NCBI RefSeq assembly: GCF_030254645.1
Contig: NZ_CP116346.1
Span: 3,191,001-3,255,000, forward strand
Source of the DNA: Paucibacter sediminis
GTDB lineage: Bacteria; Pseudomonadota; Gammaproteobacteria; Burkholderiales; Burkholderiaceae_C
Reading direction: 5' to 3'
DNA: 64,000 bases
Shown: positions 43,119-52,350 of the stretch, piece by piece
Layout: each line of letters begins with the position of its first letter
Position numbering within the stretch: position 1 is the first letter of the stretch
The notes under the pieces: model-generated
Told to the model about the DNA's origin: nothing
What the model saw: the letters and a program-made list of their open reading frames with translations, nothing else
Databases searched by the model: none
Program-made: the position numbers and the translations under genes

Positions 43119-44090
43119 TCAATCCTTCAAGGCGTGCCAGGGCTCGGCAATGCGCGCGCGCAGTACCCGCTCGAAATGCGTCGGGTCATGGGGCTTGAGC
43201 AGGGCGGCGTCGCGCGGCAGGTGGAAGTCCCACAGGCGCGAGATCCAGAAGCGCAGCGCCGCTGCACGCAGCATGCCCGGCAACAGGCGGTGCTCGGCGC
43301 CGCTCAGCGGCCGCACGCTCTCGTAGGCGTTCACGAAGGCCTGGGCGCGCTGCTCGTCGAGGCGGCCGCTGGCCAGATCGATGCACCAGTCGTTGATGCA
43401 GACCGAGAGGTCGAACAGGAAGCTGTCGACGCCGGCGAAGTAGAAATCGAAGAAGCCACTCAGGCGCTCGCGGCCGGGCAGGCCGTCGAACATGACGTTG
43501 TCGCGGAACAGGTCGGCATGGATGGGGCCGCGCGGCAGCTCGGCAACTTCGGCGGAGGCGGCCAGCGCGTTCTGGAAGCTCAGCTCGGCGCCTATCAGCT
43601 CGGCTTGGGGCGCGTCCAGATAGGGCAGTACCACCGGCACGGTCTCGCGCCACCAGGCCAGGCCGCGCAGATTGGCCTGTTGCAGCGGGAAGTCCTGACC
43701 CGCCAGATGCATGCGCGCCAGACCCGCGCCCACCTGCTCGCAATGGAACAGGTCGGGCGCCAGCTGGTGGCCGCCGCGCAGGCGGTTCACCACCGCGGCC
43801 GGCTTGCCCTGGATGCTGTGCAGGATCTCGCCCGTGGCGTCGGCCTGCGGGTCGGGCACGGCCACGCCCTTGCGCGCCAGATGCTGCATCAGGCGCAGAT
43901 AGAAGGGCAGTTGCTCGAAGGACAGGCGCTCGAACACCGTCAGCACATAGTCGCCGCGCTCGCTGCTGACGAAGTAATTGGTGTTCTCGATGCCGGCGGT
44001 GATGCCGCGCAGCGAGCTGAGGGTGCCCAGGTCCAGACGGCTCAGCAGGGCTTGCGCCTCGGCCTGCGTGACTTCGGTGAATACAGCCAT
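43119..44090 (-). CDS. thrB: Homoserine kinase (ThrB2, aminoglycoside-phosphotransferase fold)
   Basis: A 323-residue homoserine kinase of the APH-fold type used by betaproteobacteria and pseudomonads instead of the GHMP ThrB. It phosphorylates homoserine for threonine synthesis. The start MAVFTEVTQAEAQALLSRLDLG and the catalytic-loop motif HADLFRDNVMFDG (near residue 198) with FFDFYFAG are intact. ATG 44090 is chosen; the upstream extension is non-coding. Next to it are a DUF2782 gene and a BPSS1780 gene, a conserved betaproteobacterial trio. Confidence 0.95.
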   Translation of the reverse strand: MAVFTEVTQAEAQALLSRLDLGTLSSLRGITAGIENTNYFVSSERGDYVLTVFERLSFEQLPFYLRLMQHLARKGVAVPDPQADATGEILHSIQGKPAAVVNRLRGGHQLAPDLFHCEQVGAGLARMHLAGQDFPLQQANLRGLAWWRETVPVVLPYLDAPQAELIGAELSFQNALAASAEVAELPRGPIHADLFRDNVMFDGLPGRERLSGFFDFYFAGVDSFLFDLSVCINDWCIDLASGRLDEQRAQAFVNAYESVRPLSGAEHRLLPGMLRAAALRFWISRLWDFHLPRDAALLKPHDPTHFERVLRARIAEPWHALKD

Positions 44091-44133
44091 GAAGGAGAAA
44101 GAAATAGGTGTGAGCCGCGCGGCGCGCGGGGGC

Positions 44134-44499
44134 TCAGAAATCCAGCAGGCGCCAGACGCGCTGCCCGGCGGCGCCGCGCGTCGAGCCCGGGCCTTGCGAC
44201 AGATCGCGGCTGCCATCGCCCATCAGGATCTCGTAGGCGGGGGCCTTGCTGCCCTTGTTGTGCACCGTCACCTGGCGGGTCTGGCCGCGCTCGCGCAGCT
44301 CTTCCACGCGCACCGCGTCGTCTTCGATCACGCTGCGTTCGACCTTGGCATCGGGGGCCGGCTCGGCATGGGGCGCGGTGGCGCCCAGCGACAACAGCAG
44401 ACCAAGCATCACGATACGGCAAGCCTCATGGGGTGCGCTGCGCCGTCCCTGGCTGTGGAAGGGACGCTCGGCGGTCTCGTGTGAATGCGCGGTGCTCAT
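44134..44499 (-). CDS. DUF2782 family secreted protein
   Basis: Up to 121 residues. The mature domain, RSVIEDDAVRVEELRERGQTRQVTVHNK, then YEILMGDGSRDLS and RVWRLLDF, matches DUF2782, a short periplasmic family of unknown role that accompanies thrB/polA in betaproteobacteria. A signal peptide core (MLGLLLSLGATAPHAEP) begins at ATG 44409, so the true start may be there rather than at ATG 44499. The longer form would have an unusually long charged n-region. It is divergent from polA. Confidence 0.8.
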   Translation of the reverse strand: MSTAHSHETAERPFHSQGRRSAPHEACRIVMLGLLLSLGATAPHAEPAPDAKVERSVIEDDAVRVEELRERGQTRQVTVHNKGSKAPAYEILMGDGSRDLSQGPGSTRGAAGQRVWRLLDF

Positions 44500-44534
44500 G
44501 CGGGGATTCTAGAGCCTGCGTGACAATGCCTCCC

Positions 44535-47309
44535 ATGAGCGACAAACCCATCCTGCTGCTGGTCGACGGTTCCAGCTTCCTCTACCGTGCCTACCACGCC
44601 CTGCCCGATCTGCGCGGCCCCGAGGGCCAGCCCACCGGGGCGGTGCACGGCCTGGTGGCGATGATGAAGAAACTGCGCGAGGATGTGGGCGCCGAGCACG
44701 CGGCCTGCGTCTTCGATGCCAAGGGCCCGACCTTCCGCGACGAGTGGTACCCCGAATACAAGGCCCAGCGCGCCCCCATGCCCGATGCGCTGCGTGAGCA
44801 GATCGCGCCGATCCACGAGGTGGTGAAGCTGCTGGGCTGGCCGGTGCTGGAAGTGCCCGGCATCGAGGCCGACGACGCCATCGGCACGCTTGCCAGGCTG
44901 GGTGCCGAGAGCGGCCACCGCGTGGTGATCGCCACCGGCGACAAGGATCTGGCGCAGTTGGTGAATCCCGATGTCAGCCTCGTCAACACCATGAGCAAGC
45001 CGCCCGAGCGCCTCGACGAGGCCGGCGTGCTGGCCAAGTTCGGCGTGGCGCCGGATCGCATCATCGATTACCTCAGCCTGATGGGCGATACCGTGGACAA
45101 CGTGCCCGGCGTGGAGAAGGTGGGCCCCAAGACCGCTGCCAAATGGATTGCCGAATACGGCTCGCTGGACGGCGTGATCGCCAGCGCCGACCAGATCAAG
45201 GGCGTGGCCGGCGAGAACCTGCGCAAGGCCCTGGACTGGCTGCCGATGGGCCGCAAGCTCGTCACCGTGGTGCTGGATTGCGATCTGAGCGGCCATGTGC
45301 CCGGCTGGCCGGCGCTGGACGCGCTGGCGTTGAAGGCGGTGGACCAGGCTGCGCTGCAGGATTTTTACAAGCGCTACGGCTTCAAGACCTGGCTGCGCGA
45401 GCTGGAGGGTGGGGCGGCCGCTGCCGCCAAGCCCGCGCCGCTCGTTCAGAGCATGCAGGGCACGCAGGACATGTTTGCCGACGCGCCGCCGGCGGCTGCC
45501 GTCGACAAGCGCTACGACACGGTGCTGAACTGGGAACAGTTCGACGCCTGGCTGGCACGCTTGAACGCCGCCGCGCTGACCGCGCTCGATACCGAGACCG
45601 ACAGCCTGGACGGCATGCAGGCGCACATCGTCGGCCTGTCTTTCAGCGTCAAGCCCGGCGAGGCCTGCTACATCCCCTTGCGCCATGCCGGGCCGGACGC
45701 GCCCGCGCAGCTGCCGCTGGACGAGGTGCTGGCGCGGCTGAGGCCCTGGTTCGAGGATGCCGGCAAGAAGAAGCTGGGCCAGAACATCAAGTACGACACC
45801 CATGTGCTGGCCAACCACGGCATCGCGGTGGCCGGCTATGCGCACGACACCATGCTGCAGAGCTATGTGCTGGAGGCGCACAAGACCCATGGCCTGGGCG
45901 CCCTGGGCGAGCGCTATCTGGGCCGCGCCGGCCTGAGCTACGAGGACCTGTGCGGCAAGGGCGTGCACCAGATCCCCTTTGCCCAGGTGGACGTGGCCAA
46001 GGCCGCCGAATACAGCAGCGAAGACTCGGACATGTGCTTGCAGGTGCACGAGCTGCTGGCGCCGAAGCTGCAGGCCGAGGCCGGGCTGAGCTACGTCTAC
46101 GAGCAGATCGAGATGCCCGTCTCGGCCCTGCTGGCGCGCATCGAGCGCAACGGCGTGCTGATCGATGCCGCGCGCCTGCAGGCGCAGAGCCATGAGCTGG
46201 CGCAGCGCCTGGTGCTGATCGAGCAGGAGGCCTACACGATCGCCGGCCAGCCCTTCAATATGGGCAGCCCCAAGCAGATCGGCGAGATCCTCTTTACCAA
46301 GCTGGGCCTGCCGGTGGTGAAGAAGACCGCCACCGGCGCACCCTCCACCGACGAGGAGGTGCTGGACAAGCTGGCGGCCGACTATCCGCTGCCGGCCAAG
46401 ATCCTCGAGTACCGGGGCCTGGCCAAGCTCAAGAGCACCTATACCGACAAGCTGCCGCTGATGGTCAACGCCCAGACCGGCCGCGTGCATACCAACTATG
46501 CGCAGGCGGTGGCGGTGACGGGCCGGCTCTCCAGCAACGACCCGAATCTGCAGAACATCCCCATCCGCACCGCCGAGGGCCGGCGCGTGCGCGAGGCCTT
46601 TGTGGCGCCGGCCGGGCATCACATCGTGAGCGCCGACTATTCGCAGATCGAGCTGCGCATCATGGCCCATATCAGCGAGGACCCGGGCCTGCTGCGCGCC
46701 TTCGGCGAGGGCATGGACGTGCACCGCGCCACCGCCAGCGAGGTGTTCGGCACCCCGGTGAATGAGGTCACGACCGAGCAGCGCCGCTATGCCAAGACCA
46801 TCAACTTCGGCCTCATCTACGGTATGGGTGCCTTCGGCCTGGCCCAGTCGCTGGGCATCGAGCAGAAGGCCGCCAAGGACTATATCGACCGCTACTTCAC
46901 CCGCTTTGCCGGCGTGAAGCGCTATATGGACGACACCAAGGCGCGCGCCGCCGAGCTGGGTTATGTCGAGACCCTGTTCGGCCGCCGCATCTATCTGCCC
47001 GAGATCAAGGGCGGCAACGGCCCGCGCAAGGCCGGTGCCGAGCGCCAGTCGATCAACGCGCCCATGCAGGGCACGGCTGCCGACCTGATCAAGCTCGCCA
47101 TGATCGCGGTGCAGGCGGCGCTGGACCAACAGGGCAAGCAGACCCGCATCGTCATGCAGGTGCACGACGAGCTGGTGTTCGAGGTGCCCGATGCCGAGCT
47201 GGACTGGGTGAAGGCCCAGGTGCCGGCGCTGATGGCCGGCGTGGCCCGGCTCAAGGTGCCGCTGCTGGCCGAGGTGGGCGTGGGCAGCAACTGGGACGAG
47301 GCGCACTGA
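44535..47309 (+). CDS. polA: DNA polymerase I
   Basis: A 924-residue three-domain enzyme for Okazaki-fragment processing and repair. The N-terminal 5' nuclease (KPILLLVDGSSFLYRAYHAL) is followed by a 3'-5' exonuclease whose DTE motif (Asp352-Thr-Glu354 in ALDTETDSLDG) is intact, so proofreading is expected. The polymerase domain has DYSQIELR near residue 701, the O-helix RRYAKTINFGLIYGMGAFGL and QVHDELVFEV near 875. E. coli PolA is 928 residues. ATG 44535 is preferred to ATG 44526. The frame is open far upstream only because GC-rich antisense sequence lacks stops. Confidence 0.96.
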   Translation: MSDKPILLLVDGSSFLYRAYHALPDLRGPEGQPTGAVHGLVAMMKKLREDVGAEHAACVFDAKGPTFRDEWYPEYKAQRAPMPDALREQIAPIHEVVKLLGWPVLEVPGIEADDAIGTLARLGAESGHRVVIATGDKDLAQLVNPDVSLVNTMSKPPERLDEAGVLAKFGVAPDRIIDYLSLMGDTVDNVPGVEKVGPKTAAKWIAEYGSLDGVIASADQIKGVAGENLRKALDWLPMGRKLVTVVLDCDLSGHVPGWPALDALALKAVDQAALQDFYKRYGFKTWLRELEGGAAAAAKPAPLVQSMQGTQDMFADAPPAAAVDKRYDTVLNWEQFDAWLARLNAAALTALDTETDSLDGMQAHIVGLSFSVKPGEACYIPLRHAGPDAPAQLPLDEVLARLRPWFEDAGKKKLGQNIKYDTHVLANHGIAVAGYAHDTMLQSYVLEAHKTHGLGALGERYLGRAGLSYEDLCGKGVHQIPFAQVDVAKAAEYSSEDSDMCLQVHELLAPKLQAEAGLSYVYEQIEMPVSALLARIERNGVLIDAARLQAQSHELAQRLVLIEQEAYTIAGQPFNMGSPKQIGEILFTKLGLPVVKKTATGAPSTDEEVLDKLAADYPLPAKILEYRGLAKLKSTYTDKLPLMVNAQTGRVHTNYAQAVAVTGRLSSNDPNLQNIPIRTAEGRRVREAFVAPAGHHIVSADYSQIELRIMAHISEDPGLLRAFGEGMDVHRATASEVFGTPVNEVTTEQRRYAKTINFGLIYGMGAFGLAQSLGIEQKAAKDYIDRYFTRFAGVKRYMDDTKARAAELGYVETLFGRRIYLPEIKGGNGPRKAGAERQSINAPMQGTAADLIKLAMIAVQAALDQQGKQTRIVMQVHDELVFEVPDAELDWVKAQVPALMAGVARLKVPLLAEVGVGSNWDEAH

Positions 47310-47333
47310 CCCGTCAGTTAGCATCCGCCCTCT

Positions 47334-48590
47334 ATGAACTGGCCTTATGAACTGCAAGTCGGCTGGCGCTACACCCGCGCCGGCCGCGGCGGGCGGCGCA
47401 ACCGCTTCATCTCCTTCATCTCCGGCGTCTCGGTGCTGGGCATCGCCCTGGGCGTGGCGGCGCTGATCATCGTGCTCTCGGTGATGAACGGCTTCCAGAA
47501 GGAGGTGCGCGACCGCATGCTGTCGGTGATCTCGCATGTGGAGCTGCTCTCCTACCAGGGCGAAGGCCTGGCCGACTGGCAGGCCACCGCGGCGAAGGCG
47601 CGCGAGAACCCGGCCGTGGTGGCGGCGGCGCCCTTTGTGGCCTCGCAGGTGCTGATCGCGCGTGGCGAGGACATGCGCGGCGCCATCGTGCGCGGCATCT
47701 CGCCGGCCGAGGAGGCCAGCGTCACCCCACTGGCGGCGCAGCTCAAGGATGGCGCGCTGGCGCGCCTGAAGCCCGGCGCCTGGGGCATCGTGCTGGGCAT
47801 CGAGCTGGCGCGCCAGCTGGGCGTGGCCGAGGGCGACAAGATCACCGTGGTGGCGCCCAGCGGCGATGTCTCGCCGGTGGGCGTGACGCCGCGGCTGAAG
47901 ACCTTCACCCTGGTCGGCGTTTTCAACGCCGGCCACTACGAGTACGACAGCGGCATGGCGTTGATCCATGTGGCCGATGCCGCCAAGTTCTTCAAGGTGG
48001 CCGGGCCCACCGGCGTGCAGCTGAAGCTGCGCGATGTGCACGAGGCCCGCCAGGTGGCCGACCAGCTCGCGCGCAGCATGGGCCCCGAGATCCGCGTGCG
48101 CGACTGGACCCGCACCAATGCCAACTGGTACGACGCGGTGCAGGTCGAGAAGCGCATGATGGGCATCATCCTGACCCTGATCGTCGCGGTGGCGGCCTTC
48201 AACCTGGTCTCCACCCTGGTGATGACGGTCACCGACAAGCAGGCCGACATCGCCATCCTGCGCACCCTGGGTGCCAGCCCGCGCTCCATCATGAGCATCT
48301 TCATGGTGCAGGGTGCGGCCTCGGGCGTGATCGGCACGCTCTCGGGCGTGGGCCTGGGTCTGCTGGTGGCCTTCAATCTGGACGTGATCGTGCCGGCCAT
48401 CGAGCGCCTGCTCAACACCCAGTTCCTGCCCGGCAGCATCTACATGATCACCCGCATGCCCAGCGATCCGCAGTCGGGCGATATCGTGCCCATCGCCATC
48501 ACCTCCCTGATCCTGGCCTTCCTGGCCACGCTCTACCCCAGCTGGCGCGCCAGCCGCGTGCAACCCGCGGAGGCGCTGCGTTATGAATGA
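47334..48590 (+). CDS. lolC: Lipoprotein-releasing ABC transporter permease LolC/E
   Basis: A 418-residue inner-membrane permease with four helices (about residues 25-50, 275-295, 315-345 and 380-405) and a large periplasmic MacB-like domain. The N-terminus [41 protein letters not shown] and the C-terminus [22 protein letters not shown] are diagnostic. With LolD it extracts outer-membrane lipoproteins for transfer to LolA. Only one permease gene is present, so the complex may be a homodimeric LolCE type, as in many betaproteobacteria. It overlaps lolD by 8 nt. Confidence 0.94.
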   Translation: MNWPYELQVGWRYTRAGRGGRRNRFISFISGVSVLGIALGVAALIIVLSVMNGFQKEVRDRMLSVISHVELLSYQGEGLADWQATAAKARENPAVVAAAPFVASQVLIARGEDMRGAIVRGISPAEEASVTPLAAQLKDGALARLKPGAWGIVLGIELARQLGVAEGDKITVVAPSGDVSPVGVTPRLKTFTLVGVFNAGHYEYDSGMALIHVADAAKFFKVAGPTGVQLKLRDVHEARQVADQLARSMGPEIRVRDWTRTNANWYDAVQVEKRMMGIILTLIVAVAAFNLVSTLVMTVTDKQADIAILRTLGASPRSIMSIFMVQGAASGVIGTLSGVGLGLLVAFNLDVIVPAIERLLNTQFLPGSIYMITRMPSDPQSGDIVPIAITSLILAFLATLYPSWRASRVQPAEALRYE

Positions 48591-49275
48591 GCCGAGCATC
48601 GTGCTGCAGGGGCTGGGGCTGGGGAAGCGCTTCAGCGAGGGCGGCCTGAACGTGCAGGTGCTGGCGGGTGTGGACCTGACGGTGCGGCGTGGCCAGACCC
48701 TGGCCATCGTCGGCGCCTCGGGTTCGGGCAAGAGCACCTTGCTGCACCTGCTGGGCGGGCTGGACCAGCCCAGCGCCGGCCGCGTCAGCCTGATGGGGCA
48801 GGACCTGGCGGGCCTGAGCGAGACCGCGCGCGGCGAGTGGCGCAACCAGCATCTGGGCTTTGTCTACCAGTTCCACCACCTGCTGCCCGAGTTCAGCGCG
48901 GTGGACAACGTCGCAATGCCGCTGCGCATCCGCCGCATGCCGCTGGGTCAGGCGCGCGAGGTGGCCGCGGCGATGCTGGCGCGCGTGGGACTGGGGGCAC
49001 GCGTGGCGCACCGGCCCGGCGAGCTCTCGGGTGGCGAGCGCCAGCGCGTGGCGATTGCGCGCGCCCTGGTCACCAAGCCGGCCTGCGTGCTGGCCGACGA
49101 GCCCACCGGCAATCTGGACCGCGGCACCGCGCAGGCGGTGTTCGAGCTGATGCTGGCGATGGCGCGCGAGCAGGGCACCGCCTTTGTGATGGTGACCCAC
49201 GACCAGGGCCTGGCGGCCCAATGTGAAACCCGTTTGAACCTGGCCGGCGGGCTTGCCACCGCGGCGCTGCAGTAG
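48583..49275 (+). CDS. lolD: Lipoprotein-releasing ABC transporter ATPase LolD
   Basis: A 230-residue ABC ATPase. Walker A is GASGSGKST near residue 46, the signature is [15 protein letters not shown] near 148, and Walker B is [12 protein letters not shown] near 168; [17 protein letters not shown] is the LolD-type Q-loop region. It powers lipoprotein release by the partner permease. ATG 48583 lies inside the end of lolC (8-nt overlap), indicating coupled translation. Confidence 0.95.
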   Translation: MNEPSIVLQGLGLGKRFSEGGLNVQVLAGVDLTVRRGQTLAIVGASGSGKSTLLHLLGGLDQPSAGRVSLMGQDLAGLSETARGEWRNQHLGFVYQFHHLLPEFSAVDNVAMPLRIRRMPLGQAREVAAAMLARVGLGARVAHRPGELSGGERQRVAIARALVTKPACVLADEPTGNLDRGTAQAVFELMLAMAREQGTAFVMVTHDQGLAAQCETRLNLAGGLATAALQ

Positions 49276-49284
49276 CATCCGCGC

Positions 49285-50145
49285 ATGACCACCCGCTTCA
49301 TCCTCAAGCTCAGCTGCCCCGACCAGCCCGGCATCGTGCACACCGTCACCGGCTTTCTGCTGGAGCAGGGCGGCAACATCCTCACCTCGGCCCAGCATGG
49401 CGACGCGGCGCACCAGCGCTTCTTCATGCGCATCGAGTTCGAATGCGCCCGCCCGGTGGAGGCCCAGGCGCTGCGCCAGGCCTTTGCCGGCCATGCCGAG
49501 CGCCTGCAGATGGACTGGGAGCTGGTGGCCAGCGCCGCCAAGACGCGCGTGCTGCTGCTGGTCTCCAAGCTGGGCCATTGCCTCAACGACCTGCTGTTCC
49601 GCGTGCAGACCAACCATCTGCCGATCGAGATCCCGGCCATCGTCTCCAACCACCGCGACTTCTACCAACTCGCGGCCTCGCACAACATCCCGTTTCACCA
49701 CTTCCCGCTGCTCAACGCCAGCGAGGAGCAGAAGCAGGCCCAGGAGCGCAAGATCCGCGAGGTGATCGAGGAGAACCGCATCGACCTGGTGGTGCTGGCG
49801 CGCTATATGCAGATCCTCTCGCCCGCGCTGTGCGAGTACCTCTCGGGCCGGGCCATCAACATCCACCACAGCTTCCTGCCCAGCTTCAAGGGCGCCAAGC
49901 CCTATCACCAGGCGCATGAGCGCGGCGTCAAGCTGATCGGCGCCACCGCCCATTACGTCACCTCGCACCTGGACGAGGGCCCCATCATCGAGCAGGAGGT
50001 GGCGCGCATCGACCACAGCATGCCGCCCGAGCAATTGGTGGCGATCGGCCGCGACGTGGAATGCGTGACCCTGGCCCGCGCGATCCAATGGCATGCCGAG
50101 CACCGCGTGCTGATGAATGGCAATCGCACGGTGGTGTTCCGCTAG
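49285..50145 (+). CDS. purU: Formyltetrahydrofolate deformylase
   Basis: A 286-residue enzyme that hydrolyses 10-formyl-THF to THF and formate, feeding PurT and balancing one-carbon pools. The N-terminal ACT domain (LKLSCPDQPGIVHTVTGFLLEQGGNIL, residues 6-32) precedes a formyltransferase-like domain. The conserved core includes RYMQILSP, NIHHSFLPSFKGAKPYHQA near residue 190 and TAHYVTSHLDEGPIIEQ. Asn, His and Asp catalytic positions are present. Its TAG shares one base with the downstream GTG start of the TatD gene. Confidence 0.95.
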   Translation: MTTRFILKLSCPDQPGIVHTVTGFLLEQGGNILTSAQHGDAAHQRFFMRIEFECARPVEAQALRQAFAGHAERLQMDWELVASAAKTRVLLLVSKLGHCLNDLLFRVQTNHLPIEIPAIVSNHRDFYQLAASHNIPFHHFPLLNASEEQKQAQERKIREVIEENRIDLVVLARYMQILSPALCEYLSGRAINIHHSFLPSFKGAKPYHQAHERGVKLIGATAHYVTSHLDEGPIIEQEVARIDHSMPPEQLVAIGRDVECVTLARAIQWHAEHRVLMNGNRTVVFR

Positions 50146-50948
50146 TGTGGATCGACAGCCACTGCCATCTGGACGCGCCGGAGTTCGACGCGGATCGTGA
50201 GGCGGTGGTGGCGCGCGCAAGGGCGGCGGGCGTGGCGCAGATCGTGATTCCGGCCGTAGCGGCCGCGAACTTCGAGAGCGTGCGCGACCTTGCCCACCAG
50301 CACGACTATGTCTACGCGCTGGGCATCCATCCCCTGTATGTGATGCGGGCCGGCGAGCAAGACCTGGCCCTGTTGGCCGAGGCGCTGGAGCAGCATCATG
50401 GCGACCCTCGCCTGGTGGCGGTGGGCGAGATCGGGCTGGACTTCTTTGTGCCCGGCATCGACGTCCAGCGCCAGCAGCATTTCTATCTGGAGCAGTTGAA
50501 GCTGGCGCGGCGCTTCGAGCTGCCGGTCATTCTGCATGTGCGGCGCAGCGCCGATCAGCTGTTGGCCGGCCTGCGACGCGTTGGCGTGCGCGGCGGCATT
50601 GCCCATGCGTTCAACGGCAGCGCCCAGCAGGCGGCGGCCTTTGTCGAACTGTGCTTCAAGCTGGGCTTTGGCGGCACGCTGACCTTTGATCGCTCCCTGC
50701 AGATCCGCCGCTTGGCGGCCGAGCTGTCCGAGCAGGCCCTGGTGCTGGAAACCGATGCACCGGACATCCCGCCGCATTGGCTCTACAAGACGATCGAGCA
50801 ACGCGCCGCCGGCGATAGCGCACGCAACGAGCCGGCCGAGCTGCCGCGCATTGCGCAGAGCCTGGCGGCGCTGCGCGGCTGGACGCCGGCCCAGACCGCG
50901 GCCATCACCAGCGCGAATGTGCGCGCGGCCTTGCCGCGTCTGACCTAG
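50145..50948 (+). CDS. TatD-family metal-dependent hydrolase / nuclease
   Basis: A 267-residue TIM-barrel DNase-like protein. Metal ligands occur in WIDSHCHLDAPEFD (His5/His7-type motif), GEIGLDFF near residue 98, ILHVRRS near 130, GIAHAFNG near 151 and LETDAPDIPP near 201. The start is GTG 50145, overlapping the purU stop (TAGTG). TatD proteins act as 3'-5' exonucleases or DNases in repair. Paralogues YcfH and YjjV are similar, so the exact orthologue is not assigned. Confidence 0.9.
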   Translation: MWIDSHCHLDAPEFDADREAVVARARAAGVAQIVIPAVAAANFESVRDLAHQHDYVYALGIHPLYVMRAGEQDLALLAEALEQHHGDPRLVAVGEIGLDFFVPGIDVQRQQHFYLEQLKLARRFELPVILHVRRSADQLLAGLRRVGVRGGIAHAFNGSAQQAAAFVELCFKLGFGGTLTFDRSLQIRRLAAELSEQALVLETDAPDIPPHWLYKTIEQRAAGDSARNEPAELPRIAQSLAALRGWTPAQTAAITSANVRAALPRLT

Positions 50949-50958
50949 CGCGCCTGCC

Positions 50959-51780
50959 TTAGCGATTCCGCGGCGTGATCGGCGTCTCCGGCACCGGATA
51001 GCCGGCCGCGCCAAAGGTCGCCACCACCGCCTTGTGGGTGTCGAAGTAGACCTGCCAGTAGTGGTCGGTGTGGGCGTAGGGGCGCACGCACAGCAGCGGG
51101 CCCTCGGGGGTGAAGCTCATGATCTCGATGTCGGGGGCCGGTGTGGCCTTGACGTTCGGGATCGCGGCCACGGCGCTGCGCAGGCGCGCGATCGCGTCCA
51201 GCGGGTCCACCGAGTTGGCCACCTTGGCCACGCAATCGACGCGGCGATGCGGCAGGGTGGAGAAGTTCTGGATCGTGTCCGAGAAGATCTTGTTGTTGCC
51301 GACGATGGTCTGCACATTGTCCGGCGTGGTCACGGTGGTGCCGAACAGGCCGATCTCGGTGACGGTGCCGACCACGCCGCCCACCTGCACGAAGTCGCCC
51401 ACCTTGAAGGGGCGCAGCACCTGCATGAAGACGCCGGCGGCGAAATGGGTCAGCAGGCCGCCCCAGGCGGTGCCGATCGCCAGGCCCGCGCCGGCCAGCA
51501 GGGCGGCAAACGAGGTGGTCTGGATGCCGAAGATGTCCAGGATCGCCAGCACCAGCACGATGTTCAGGAGCACCGTGAGGATGGAGCGCAGATAGGTGGA
51601 GAGCGTGGAGTCGATGCGCTTGCCGCGCTCCAGCGCGGCCGTGAAGACGCGCACCAGCAGATTGATCAGCCAGCGGCCCACCACCCAGGCGGCCAGGGCC
51701 GCCAGGATCTTGAGCCCGAAGTCGGCCCCCTGGGTGCTGAGAAAATGCCAGATGGCTTCGGTATTTGCGGCGGTATTCAT
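50959..51780 (-). CDS. Small-conductance mechanosensitive channel (MscS family)
   Basis: A 273-residue MscS-type channel. Three N-terminal helices end in the pore helix segment ALLAGAGLAIGTAWGGLLTHFAAGVFM, followed by the conserved beta domain GDFVQVGGVVGTVTEIGLFGTTVTTPDN and an alpha/beta vestibule. E. coli MscS is 286 residues. It opens under hypoosmotic shock to release solutes. The gene is convergent with tatD (10-nt gap) and divergent from the DNA glycosylase gene at 51853. Confidence 0.94.
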   Translation of the reverse strand: MNTAANTEAIWHFLSTQGADFGLKILAALAAWVVGRWLINLLVRVFTAALERGKRIDSTLSTYLRSILTVLLNIVLVLAILDIFGIQTTSFAALLAGAGLAIGTAWGGLLTHFAAGVFMQVLRPFKVGDFVQVGGVVGTVTEIGLFGTTVTTPDNVQTIVGNNKIFSDTIQNFSTLPHRRVDCVAKVANSVDPLDAIARLRSAVAAIPNVKATPAPDIEIMSFTPEGPLLCVRPYAHTDHYWQVYFDTHKAVVATFGAAGYPVPETPITPRNR

Positions 51781-51852
51781 TTGCAGAAAACTCCCTTTGA
51801 AAGAAATGAGACGCTGGCTCCGATTGCACGGGCAGGCGAGGGCCCGCGTCTA

Positions 51853-52326
51853 GTGGGTTTGGCCCCTATCTGGACGCCGTCGGCGCGCCTGCTGCTGCTG
51901 GGCAGCTTCCCCAGTGTCGCCTCGTTGCAGGCGCAGCAGTATTACGGCCACCCACGCAACCAGTTCTGGCGCCTGCTCGGTGACGTGCTGGGCGAGGATC
52001 TGGCCGGCCTGGCCTACGCGGCGCGGCTCGAGCGGCTGCGCGCGCGCCAGGTCGCGCTGTGGGACGTGATCACCGAGACCGAGCGCGAGGGCAGCCTCGA
52101 CAGCAGCATCCGCGAGCCGCGGACCAGCGACCTGAGCGCCTTGCTGGCCGAGCTGCCGCGGCTCGAGACGATTGGCTTCAATGGCGGCACGGCCGCGCGT
52201 TTGGGGCTGCGTCAGCTGGGGGCGAGCCGCGCACGCTGGCGCGTGTTGAACCTGCCCTCGTCGAGCCCGGCCTACACGATGGCCTACGATGACAAGCTGA
52301 AGGCCTGGCGCGCGCTGGGCGACTGA
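51853..52326 (+). CDS. DNA-deoxyinosine glycosylase (UDG superfamily, family-6/HDG-like)
   Basis: About 157 residues. The motif LLLGSFPSVASL followed by YYGHPRNQFWRLLG matches the hypoxanthine/uracil glycosylase group that removes deaminated purines, and the C-terminal motif LPSSSPAY corresponds to the H-x-S-type DNA-intercalation loop. The reading frame has no ATG in place. GTG 51853 is the best start, and TTG 51859 is possible. Alternative uracil-specific activity cannot be excluded. It appears monocistronic. Confidence 0.85.
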   Translation: MGLAPIWTPSARLLLLGSFPSVASLQAQQYYGHPRNQFWRLLGDVLGEDLAGLAYAARLERLRARQVALWDVITETEREGSLDSSIREPRTSDLSALLAELPRLETIGFNGGTAARLGLRQLGASRARWRVLNLPSSSPAYTMAYDDKLKAWRALGD

Positions 52327-52350
52327 GAAAGTAGTTCCGAGATGTTGCCG

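Noticed and set aside
43093..43122. TTG start for the BPSS1780-type gene overlapping the thrB stop as TTGA
   Set aside because: Family N-termini begin at the ATG at 43092. The upstream Ser-rich stretch has no similarity, although coupling cannot be fully excluded.
44496..48845. A 1449-residue open frame on the minus strand
   Set aside because: It lies antisense to polA, lolC and lolD, which have complete family motifs. Its composition (His/Gln/Ala/Gly-rich) is that of a GC-rich shadow frame.
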